Shown: one piece after another, positions 31,297 through 37,423 of the stretch
How positions within the stretch are numbered: the stretch's first letter is position 1
How the letters are laid out: each line of letters begins with the position of its first letter
Assembly: GCA_900758315.1 (NCBI GenBank)
Contig: CAAERF010000481.1
Coordinates: 1-37,423 of the forward strand
Direction: 5' to 3'
Length of the DNA: 37,423 nucleotides
From: an uncultured Oscillospiraceae bacterium
Lineage (GTDB): Bacteria > Bacillota > Clostridia > Oscillospirales > Oscillospiraceae
Notes under the pieces: model-generated
The model's database searches: none
What the model was told of the DNA's origin: nothing
The model's input: the letters and a program-made list of their open reading frames with translations, nothing else
Program-made: the position numbers and the translations under genes

Positions 31297-31980
31297 ATGG
31301 GCCGCGCGCTGTTTGTCACGGGAACTGGAACCGACATTGGGAAAACCTACGTCACCGGCCTGATCGTCAAAAAGCTGGCGGAACAGGGAAAGAATCCCGG
31401 CTACTATAAAGCCGCCATGAGCGGAAATGACCGACGATCGGACGGAAGCCTGATTCCGGGTGACGCACAATTTGTGCAGCAGATCTCCGGTATCGCTCAG
31501 CCACTGGAGACCATGTGCCCTTACGTCTACGAAAACGCCTATTCCCCGCATCTGGCCTCCCGCGTGGAGGGAAACCCGGTGGTCCTGGATGTGGTAAAGC
31601 AGGGATTTCGGTCCGTCTGCGCACAATATGACTATGTGACAGTAGAGGGCAGTGGCGGGATTCTCTGTCCCATTCGCTTTGACGAGGTAAAACTTCAGCT
31701 GGAGGATATTGTGAAGGCCCTGCATCTCTCCTCTGTCATCGTCGCGGATACTGGACTGGGTACGATCAACAGCGTGGTGCTGACCGTGGAATATATGAAG
31801 TCCAGAAATCTGCCCATCAAAGGTGTGATTTTCAACCACTTCCACCCCGGCAGCCTCATGGAAGAGGACAACATTGCCATGTGCGAGTACCTGACCGGCC
31901 TGCCCACCCTGGCAAAGGTACAGGATGGCGACACCGAGCTGGCGCTTGACATAAACGCGCTGACTGCGCTTTACGGCTAA
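31297..31980 (+). CDS. bioD: Dethiobiotin synthetase
   Basis: A 227-residue ATP-dependent enzyme closing the ureido ring of dethiobiotin from diaminopelargonic acid and CO2. The P-loop GTGTDIGKTYVTG is at residues about 8-20, the catalytic Lys in YYKAAMSG, and VEGSGGILCPI is the second nucleotide/metal region. The start codon is one base after the bioB stop. Confidence 0.95.
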   Translation: MGRALFVTGTGTDIGKTYVTGLIVKKLAEQGKNPGYYKAAMSGNDRRSDGSLIPGDAQFVQQISGIAQPLETMCPYVYENAYSPHLASRVEGNPVVLDVVKQGFRSVCAQYDYVTVEGSGGILCPIRFDEVKLQLEDIVKALHLSSVIVADTGLGTINSVVLTVEYMKSRNLPIKGVIFNHFHPGSLMEEDNIAMCEYLTGLPTLAKVQDGDTELALDINALTALYG

Positions 31981-31993
31981 AGGAGAGAGCGAC

Positions 31994-33178
31994 ATGATCT
32001 GGTATCCCTACGAACAGATGAAAACCATGAGGGCACCCTATGAAATCACGGACGCCGAGGGGGCCTATCTCTACACCAAAGACCAGAAGCTGATCGACTC
32101 CGTCTCCTCCTGGTGGTGCATGATCCATGGCTACAAGCATCCGGAGCTCACCGCCGCCATCAAGGAGCAGGCCGACCACTTCTGCCATGTCATGCTGGGC
32201 GGTCTGACCCATGCGCCGGTACAGAAGCTCTCCCAAAAGCTCCAGGAATTTCTCCCCGGCGATCTGGACTACTGCTTCTTTTCCGACTCCGGCAGTGTCG
32301 CAGTAGAGGTCTCTCTGAAAATGGCACTGCAATACAACACCAATCTGGGCCGGAAACGTCCCATGGTCCTGGCGCTGGAGCACGCCTATCACGGCGACAC
32401 CTTCAAGGCGATGGAGGTCGGTGATGACGAAGATTACCACTTTGCCTTTGAGGAAAAGCAGGACGTCGTCCACATTCCCACGGAGATTCCGGCGCTGGAA
32501 GCGGCCTTCGCAGCCTATCACGACAAGCTGAACTGCTTCATTGTGGAGCCACTGTTGCAGGGCGCCGGCGGCATGCGGATGTATGACATCTCTTTCCTCC
32601 AGCGGGCACGGGAGCTGTGCGATCAATACGATGTGCTGCTGATCTTTGACGAGGTCGCCACCGGCTTCGGTCGTACTGGCAACCGCTTTGTGGCAGATCT
32701 GGTTCTGCCGGACATTCTGGTGCTGGGCAAGGCCCTGACCGGCGGCTACATCGGCCATGCAGTCACCGTGGCAAACCACAAGGTCTTTCAGGCCTTTTAC
32801 AGCGACAATGACCGCCACGCCCTGATGCACGGTCCCACCTTTATGGGCAACGCACTGGCCTGTGCCGTGGCCCTGAAGAGCATTGAGCTCTTTGAGCGGG
32901 ATGATTACATGGGCAAAATTCAGCGCATTGAGGAGATTTCTCACCGGGAAATGGACGGTTTCTCCGACCCACGCATCAAAGAAGTGCGGATCATGGGTGG
33001 CTGCACCTGCATTGAGGTCCATGACGCCAAGACGCTGGAGGGGTTCCAGCAATTCGCCTATGAGCGTGGCGTATTCAGCCGGCCTTTCCTGAAATACATG
33101 TATTCCATGGTGCCGTATGTGATCGAGGAGACAGAACTGGTCCAGATTTTCGACACCATGAAAGCATGGTTCCGCTGA
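31994..33178 (+). CDS. bioA: Adenosylmethionine-8-amino-7-oxononanoate aminotransferase
   Basis: A 394-residue class III PLP aminotransferase making diaminopelargonic acid from KAPA with S-adenosylmethionine as donor. The N-terminal WYPYEQMK and the DSVSSWWCMIHGYKHPEL block are BioA-specific. FSDSGSVAVEVSLKMA, the LIFDEVATGFGRTG motif, and the PLP Lys in LVLGKALTGGYIG are intact. It is slightly shorter than the E. coli protein. AAAGGAG precedes the ATG. Last gene of bioYBDA. Confidence 0.95.
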   Translation: MIWYPYEQMKTMRAPYEITDAEGAYLYTKDQKLIDSVSSWWCMIHGYKHPELTAAIKEQADHFCHVMLGGLTHAPVQKLSQKLQEFLPGDLDYCFFSDSGSVAVEVSLKMALQYNTNLGRKRPMVLALEHAYHGDTFKAMEVGDDEDYHFAFEEKQDVVHIPTEIPALEAAFAAYHDKLNCFIVEPLLQGAGGMRMYDISFLQRARELCDQYDVLLIFDEVATGFGRTGNRFVADLVLPDILVLGKALTGGYIGHAVTVANHKVFQAFYSDNDRHALMHGPTFMGNALACAVALKSIELFERDDYMGKIQRIEEISHREMDGFSDPRIKEVRIMGGCTCIEVHDAKTLEGFQQFAYERGVFSRPFLKYMYSMVPYVIEETELVQIFDTMKAWFR

Positions 33179-33202
33179 GCTAATAACAATAAGCGCATAA
33201 CC

Positions 33203-33233
33203 AAACCGGGTCTGCCAACGCAGACCCGGTTTA
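33203..33233. terminator. Bidirectional terminator between bioA and the ketosynthase gene
   Basis: AAACCGGGTCTGC and GCAGACCCGGTTT form a perfect 13-bp stem with a 4-base loop. Confidence 0.88.
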
Positions 33234-33249
33234 TTGCGGTTGCTCTAAA

Positions 33250-34461
33250 TTATATCTGCCGAAAAATCAGGCTGGAATTCTGTCCTCCGAACCCAAACCC
33301 ATTGGTCATGGCCGCGGAGATCTCCTGCCGGCAGGGTTCCTTCGCCACAAAGTCCAGCTCCGCATTCGGCTGATCCAGATTCAGCGTAGGAGGCAGGATC
33401 CCGGTACGGATGGCCTGAATACAGGCAATGGCCTCCGTGATGCCGCCGGCCCCCATCATATGGCCGGTGGCGCCCTTAGTGGAGCTCACTTTTGGGCGGA
33501 CTGTACTAAAAACGGACTGAATGGCCGCCGCCTCCGCCGCATCCCCATCCCGGGTCGCGGTACCGTGGGCATTGATATACCCGATCTCCTCCGGTGCCAT
33601 TTTCGCTTTCCGCAGCGCCTGCCGCATACAGGATGCCGCCATAGTTCCCTCCGGCGCGGGCGCGGTCACATGGTAAGCGTCGTTGTTATTGGCCCATCCG
33701 GCCAGTTCCCCATAGATGGTGGCTCCTCTGCGTCTGGCATGTTCCTCTTTTTCCAGCACCAACGCGCCGCCGCCCTCACCAATGACGAAGCCGTTCCGGT
33801 TTCCGTCAAAGGGACGGCTGGCGTGAAGCGGGTCCTCATTGCTGCGAGAGAGGGCGCGGGCATTGGACAGCGAATAGATTACCAGTGGACACAGGATGGA
33901 CTCCGCGCCCACCACCAGCACGGCATCGGCGTCGTCCGTCAGCAGCAGAGTTGCCCCGGCGGAAATTGCATCCCCGCCGGAGGCGCAGGCGGTGGAGATG
34001 GTCAGGCTGGGCCCGCGAATGTCGTGGGAAATAGAGATCTGCGCCGCCGCTATGTTGCCGAGAATACGGGGCACAAACCGCGGACCCACATTCTTATGAA
34101 CCGCGTTGGTCAGGATCTCCTGGGTGTTCGCAGTAGTGGCCACTCCCGCCATAGCGGTGCCCATCACGATCCCCGTGCGCTCCGGCTCAGCGGGCAGTGT
34201 TCCACCCAGCGCCTCCTCTGCCGCCACATAGGCATACTGGGTAAAGGCGTCGGTCTGGCGGATCAGCTGCTTTGGCATATGCCGCTCCAAATGGAATTCC
34301 TTTACTTCCGCGGCGATCCGCACTGCCAGTCTACTGGCATCAAACCGGGTAATCGGTCCGATTCCGCACACACCGTCGATGAGATTGGCCCAGTATTCCT
34401 CCACGCCGGTCCCAATCGGGGTCACAGCACCCATACCGGTGACGACAATCTTCTCTCTCAT
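33250..34461 (-). CDS. fabF: Beta-ketoacyl-ACP synthase II (FabF-type)
   Basis: A 403-residue condensing enzyme of fatty acid elongation. The catalytic triad is Cys159 (TISTACASG), His299 (INAHGTATRDGD) and His334 (STKGATGHMMGAGG). It begins MREKIVVTGMGAVTPIG and ends with GFGGQNSSLIF. I use ATG 34461, with GGGGGA upstream; the frame continues upstream without support. It stands alone rather than in a fab cluster, next to the bio operon and divergent from a LysR gene. A dedicated role, for example in making a biotin or specialised acyl precursor, is possible but not shown. Confidence 0.9.
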   Translation of the reverse strand: MREKIVVTGMGAVTPIGTGVEEYWANLIDGVCGIGPITRFDASRLAVRIAAEVKEFHLERHMPKQLIRQTDAFTQYAYVAAEEALGGTLPAEPERTGIVMGTAMAGVATTANTQEILTNAVHKNVGPRFVPRILGNIAAAQISISHDIRGPSLTISTACASGGDAISAGATLLLTDDADAVLVVGAESILCPLVIYSLSNARALSRSNEDPLHASRPFDGNRNGFVIGEGGGALVLEKEEHARRRGATIYGELAGWANNNDAYHVTAPAPEGTMAASCMRQALRKAKMAPEEIGYINAHGTATRDGDAAEAAAIQSVFSTVRPKVSSTKGATGHMMGAGGITEAIACIQAIRTGILPPTLNLDQPNAELDFVAKEPCRQEISAAMTNGFGFGGQNSSLIFRQI

Positions 34462-34480
34462 GATATCCCCCAATTCCCCC

Positions 34481-34509
34481 TTTACAAAAAAGGAGTGGCA
34501 TTGTATAAT
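34481..34509 (+). promoter_or_regulatory. Predicted promoter of the LysR gene
   Basis: TTTACA at 34481-34486, 17 bases, TATAAT at 34504-34509. Start near 34516. It lies inside the leader of the opposite ketosynthase transcript. Confidence 0.6.
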
Positions 34510-34572
34510 AGCAAAAATGGATAAAAAGCTGATAAAATCGAGCATGTGGAGGATTCCACTTGCTCTTCTTTC

Positions 34573-34601
34573 ATTATACCAACCTCCAAAACCGCTGTCA
34601 A
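34573..34601 (-). promoter_or_regulatory. Consensus promoter of the ketosynthase gene
   Basis: On the minus strand TTGACA (34596-34601), 17 bases, TATAAT (34573-34578): both hexamers perfect. The start would be near 34566, leaving a leader of about 105 bases. Confidence 0.85.
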
Positions 34602-34617
34602 TGAATGCAGGTGAATT

Positions 34618-35496
34618 ATGGATCTCAATCAAATCAGAAGTTTTCTGGCCGTCACCCAGACGCTGAACTTTACCAACGCCGCCAAACAGAACGGCGTTCC
34701 CCAGTCCACTATCAGCCGGCAGATCAGCGACCTGGAAGGACAGCTAAACGTCAAGCTGTTTTACCGCACCAAGCGGGATGTGAAGCTGACCGAGGAGGGG
34801 CGGACCTTCCTTCCCTACGCAGTAGAGATGCTGGAAGCCGCCAAAAAAGGCGCCTATGCGGTCAAACAGCTCCACGAGGGCGCAAAGGGCCGGCTGTCCA
34901 TCGCCACCATCGCCACTGCCGGAACCTTTCTTGCGGACTGTCTCCGGGAATTCGGCGCGGCTTACCCTGACGTGGTGGTTGACATCACTTATGTCTCCAG
35001 CGGCGACGCCCTGCTGGAGGAGGGACAGGATCCCTTCGACTTCCACTTCCTTCACCAGGATATGCTGCCATACAGCGATGTATTTGACTCCATCGCCACC
35101 TATACCGATCAGTTGAGCCTGGTGGTTCCCAAAAACCATCCGCTTTCCCACGACCCGCTGGATACTGCCGCCCTGCAGCGGGAGAAATTCATCCTGCTCT
35201 CGGAGGAGGAAAACCCAATCCTCTATATGCAGATCATGGATTTCTTTCGTTCCCATCGGTTTTCTCCCAATGTGGTCAATCAATCCGATGATGTCCGGGC
35301 TGTCCTTTTAAGTGTCAGCGCAGAGCTGGGCATCACGATCCTTCCCACCTCTCACCCGCGGGAGTTCATGCCGGATACGCTGGATGTCATCCCGCTGGAC
35401 GAGGAAATTACCTATGCGGCGGCCTGGAAACGCTCCCTGCTGAACCCGGCGGCAGCCCTCTTTCTCAACATTATCAAAGAACATGCTATGCCATAA
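34618..35496 (+). CDS. LysR-family transcriptional regulator
   Basis: A 292-residue LysR-type regulator. The winged helix-turn-helix covers residues 1-60 (QIRSFLAVTQTLNFTNAAKQ, then STISRQISDLEGQLNVKLF), and the periplasmic-binding-protein-like effector domain covers about 88-290, starting at GRLSIATIATAG. The ATG at 34618 follows AGGTGAATT. It is divergent from the fabF-type gene, the usual arrangement for a LysR regulator and its target. The effector is unknown. Confidence 0.93.
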   Translation: MDLNQIRSFLAVTQTLNFTNAAKQNGVPQSTISRQISDLEGQLNVKLFYRTKRDVKLTEEGRTFLPYAVEMLEAAKKGAYAVKQLHEGAKGRLSIATIATAGTFLADCLREFGAAYPDVVVDITYVSSGDALLEEGQDPFDFHFLHQDMLPYSDVFDSIATYTDQLSLVVPKNHPLSHDPLDTAALQREKFILLSEEENPILYMQIMDFFRSHRFSPNVVNQSDDVRAVLLSVSAELGITILPTSHPREFMPDTLDVIPLDEEITYAAAWKRSLLNPAAALFLNIIKEHAMP

Positions 35497-35498
35497 GT

Positions 35499-35531
35499 AC
35501 AGCCCTCCGCACAGACGGAGGGCTGTTTTTT
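35499..35531 (+). terminator. Terminator after the LysR gene
   Basis: ACAGCCCTCCG and CGGAGGGCTGT form a perfect 11-bp stem with a 5-base loop, followed by TTTTTT. Confidence 0.92.
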
Positions 35532-35540
35532 CATTCCAGT

Positions 35541-37196
35541 TTAGTTCTGTCCTTCCTTTGCTGCGTTCCGCAGCTCCACCCGGCGGATCTTTCCGCTGAT
35601 GGTCTTGGGCATCTCGGTCACAAATTCCAGGATAGAGATCCACTTATAGGCTGCCATCCGACTGTTGGCAAAGTTGCGAATTTCCCGATTCAGCTGTTTC
35701 GAGGGTTCATAGCCCTCCGCCAGCAGTACCGTTGCCTTGATGACCTGGCCCCGCTTTTCGTCGGCCACACCGGTGACGGCGCACTCCAGTACGGCAGGGT
35801 GCTCCATCAGCACGTTTTCCACCTCAAAGGGGCCCACCCGGAACCCTCTTGTTTTAATCAGATCATCCACGCGGCCCACATACCAGTAGTAGCCGTCCTC
35901 GTCCACCCAGGCAGTGTCTCCCGTATGGTAAATGCCGCCGCGCCATGCATTGCGGTACAGCTCATCGTCTCCGCAGTAGCCCATAAAGATGCCGTGCTGC
36001 TTTTTGCCTTCCCGGGGAATCACCACCAGTTCTCCCACATCGCCGGGCTTCACCGGAGTCCCGGTTTCATCCACAATGGCGGTTTGATACAGGGGTGTGG
36101 GCTTGCCCATGGAGCCCGGTCGAGACTCGGTCCCGGCCAGATTTGCCAGCATCAGCACCGACTCAGTCTGACCAAACCCTTCCATCAGCTTCAGGCCAGT
36201 CTGCTCCTCCACCATCCGGAACACCACCGGATTCAGGGCCTCGCCAGCAGTGGTCACGTGCTTGAGGGCAGACAGGTCTACCTTATCCATGCCGTAGTCC
36301 ACAAAGTACCGGTAGACCGTGGGCGGCGCGCAAAAACTGGTCACCCCGTACTGAGACATGAGCCGGAGCAGTCTGCGCGGAGAGAACGCGTCAAAATCGT
36401 ACACCATAACGGCACATCCGCACAGCCACTGGCCGTAGATTTTTCCCCAGGAGGCCTTGCCCCACCCGGTTTCCGCCACGGTCAGGTGCAGTCCGTTCTC
36501 CTGTACATTTTGCCAGTACCGGGCAGTAATAATATGGGAGAGGGTATAGGTGTGGTCATGCATCACTGCCTTGGGGTAACCAGTAGTGCCCGAGGTAAAG
36601 TAGATGAGCATGGGGTCTGTGACCCTGGTCTCCACTCGCTCCAGGCTAGTCGAAGCACTCTCCATCTCTGCCGTAAAGTCTACGGTGCCGGGCTGCTGGT
36701 TTCGTACCGCAAAAATGGTTTTCAACTCAGGGCACTGCTTCTGGGCTTCTAGTAAATCCGCCACGGTGGTACCGTCCGGCGTTCCGACAGCAGCGGTAAT
36801 ATAGGCGGTCTGAATCCGATAGACCAGATCGTCTACGGTCAGCATATGCGTCGCCGGGATGATCACAGCCCCCAGCTTGTGCAAGGCCGGAGCTACGTAC
36901 CAGTACTCATAGTTCCGTTTCAGAATCACCAGCACCTTATCCCCTTTTGCAACGCCGTGGGCACGTAGGACGTTAGCTGCCTGATTGCTCAGGCGGCCGA
37001 TGTCCCCAAAGGTAAACTCCCGGTGTTCCCCTTCCGGGTTGCACCAAACCATGGCCCGCTGATCCGGGGCAAGCCGTGCCATCTCATCCACTACATCGTA
37101 GCCGAAGTTATAGTTATCAGGATAATGCAGGGAAAAATCCTGCAATACGCCGCGTTCATCCAGAGTTTCGTTGCAGAAATTGGAATACAGATACAT
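35541..37196 (-). CDS. Acyl-CoA synthetase (AMP-forming, medium-chain/acetyl-CoA-synthetase-like family)
   Basis: A 551-residue ligase forming an acyl-CoA from a carboxylic acid, ATP and CoA. The ATP loop LIYFTSGTTGYPKAVMHDH, the LMEGFGQTES motif, YHTGDTAWVDEDGYYWYVGRVDDLIKTRG and the C-terminal catalytic Lys in MPKTISGKIRRVELR are intact. The whole looks like the MACS-type family (aromatic, branched or medium-chain acids); acid specificity is not predictable. The start ATG 37196 follows AGGAGGGCACC. It is a single-gene unit with a consensus promoter and two repeated operator-like elements. Confidence 0.9.
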   Translation of the reverse strand: MYLYSNFCNETLDERGVLQDFSLHYPDNYNFGYDVVDEMARLAPDQRAMVWCNPEGEHREFTFGDIGRLSNQAANVLRAHGVAKGDKVLVILKRNYEYWYVAPALHKLGAVIIPATHMLTVDDLVYRIQTAYITAAVGTPDGTTVADLLEAQKQCPELKTIFAVRNQQPGTVDFTAEMESASTSLERVETRVTDPMLIYFTSGTTGYPKAVMHDHTYTLSHIITARYWQNVQENGLHLTVAETGWGKASWGKIYGQWLCGCAVMVYDFDAFSPRRLLRLMSQYGVTSFCAPPTVYRYFVDYGMDKVDLSALKHVTTAGEALNPVVFRMVEEQTGLKLMEGFGQTESVLMLANLAGTESRPGSMGKPTPLYQTAIVDETGTPVKPGDVGELVVIPREGKKQHGIFMGYCGDDELYRNAWRGGIYHTGDTAWVDEDGYYWYVGRVDDLIKTRGFRVGPFEVENVLMEHPAVLECAVTGVADEKRGQVIKATVLLAEGYEPSKQLNREIRNFANSRMAAYKWISILEFVTEMPKTISGKIRRVELRNAAKEGQN

Positions 37197-37216
37197 GGTG
37201 CCCTCCTACAAGTTAA

Positions 37217-37233
37217 CGCATTATGTAATAGCA
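37217..37233. repeat. Operator-like repeat, promoter-distal copy
   Basis: CGCATTATGTAATAGCA, differing by one base from the copy at 37282-37298. It lies in the leader, just upstream of the acyl-CoA synthetase ribosome site. Confidence 0.6.
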
Positions 37234-37281
37234 AATTCAGATTATTTACAACTAAAAATACCACGAATTAAATCGTGTATT

Positions 37282-37298
37282 CGCATTATATAATAGCA
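37282..37298. repeat. Operator-like repeat over the -10 of the acyl-CoA synthetase promoter
   Basis: CGCATTATATAATAGCA, with the palindromic core ATTATATAAT. It contains the -10 hexamer, so a bound protein would block the promoter. The second copy begins 65 bases away. Confidence 0.6.
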
Positions 37299-37313
37299 TT
37301 TTCTGTTTGTCAA
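37285..37313 (-). promoter_or_regulatory. Consensus promoter of the acyl-CoA synthetase gene
   Basis: On the minus strand TTGACA (37308-37313), 17 bases, TATAAT (37285-37290): both perfect. A small CACGA/TCGTG inverted repeat (37262-37277) lies right at the predicted start. Confidence 0.88.
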
Positions 37314-37341
37314 TAGAGAATGCCCCCCTTCCTCAACCGTC

Positions 37342-37375
37342 AAAAACCGCCCTGTATCACTACAGGGCGGTTTTT
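37342..37375. terminator. Terminator after the response regulator at the right edge
   Basis: AAAAACCGCCCTGTA and TACAGGGCGGTTTTT form a perfect 15-bp hairpin with a 4-base loop. It lies directly after the stop of the minus-strand gene that runs off the window. Confidence 0.92.
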
Positions 37376-37378
37376 CCG

Positions 37379-37423
37379 CTACTCGACTTTCATCATACGG
37401 TATCCCACGCCAATGTGCGTCTG
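37379..37423 (-). CDS. C-terminal end of an OmpR-type response regulator (partial)
   Basis: The last 14 codons and stop of a minus-strand gene that continues beyond the window. It reads QTHIGVGYRMMKVE and then TAG. The T-x-x-G-V-G-Y-R-M pattern is the C-terminal beta-hairpin of OmpR/PhoB-type winged-helix domains. A terminator follows at once. Because only 14 residues are visible, the family call is good but not certain. Confidence 0.65.
   Translation of the reverse strand, partial: QTHIGVGYRMMKVE

Overview
The window is a dense piece of chromosome from a low-to-mid-genus-resolution Gram-positive anaerobe, most likely a gut Clostridia of the Oscillospiraceae type (Flavonifractor/Lawsonibacter-like). 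This is an inference from: GC-rich coding with strong AGGAGG-type ribosome sites and many consensus SigA promoters; an FMN riboswitch over a ribD-ribE-ribBA-ribH operon; a tryptophan T-box; a NiaR repressor with de novo NAD genes; a dlt-like cell-envelope operon; and radical-SAM and ferredoxin-linked redox proteins. No mobile element, CRISPR array, rRNA or convincing tRNA was seen. Only the gene at the right edge is cut.

Layout. 1-3.3 kb: a secreted subtilisin-like protease and a hemolysin III membrane protein with a palindrome just after its promoter. 3.4-7.8 kb: FMN riboswitch with two successive terminator hairpins, then ribD, ribE, ribBA, ribH and a HAD phosphatase. 7.9-11.9 kb (minus strand): P1 peptidase, niaR, nadC, nadB, and a small ORF in the nadB leader. 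11.9-13.3 kb: two divergent paralogous proteins of unknown function, one with a Cys-rich and one with a His-rich segment, plus a 33-residue ORF with a strong ribosome site. 13.3-20.1 kb (minus): T-box-controlled trpEGDCFBA, nearly every junction overlapping. 20.1-20.8 kb: a ferredoxin-thioredoxin-reductase catalytic-type protein and thioredoxin.

20.9-28.3 kb: an OmpR-type two-component system (minus) divergent from a dlt-like operon (adenylation enzyme, carrier protein, MBOAT, SGNH protein, DUF2500-like protein), followed by a tiny lipoprotein. The divergent intergenic region carries near-identical 17-bp TTCAT boxes facing both promoters with the same geometry, the strongest regulatory signal in the window. 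28.3-29.5 kb (minus): small membrane protein and shikimate kinase. 29.6-33.2 kb: bioY-bioB-bioD-bioA. 33.2-35.5 kb: a FabF-type ketosynthase and a divergent LysR regulator whose predicted promoters fire towards one another. 35.5-37.3 kb (minus): an acyl-CoA synthetase with two repeated operator-like 17-mers. The last 45 bases encode the C-terminus of another OmpR-type response regulator.

Taken together the window is cofactor and amino-acid biosynthesis (riboflavin, NAD, tryptophan, biotin), each unit with its own visible control element, plus an envelope-modification locus under a two-component system. The least explained parts are the divergent Cys/His-rich pair with its small ORF, the nadB leader ORF, and the operator pairs.
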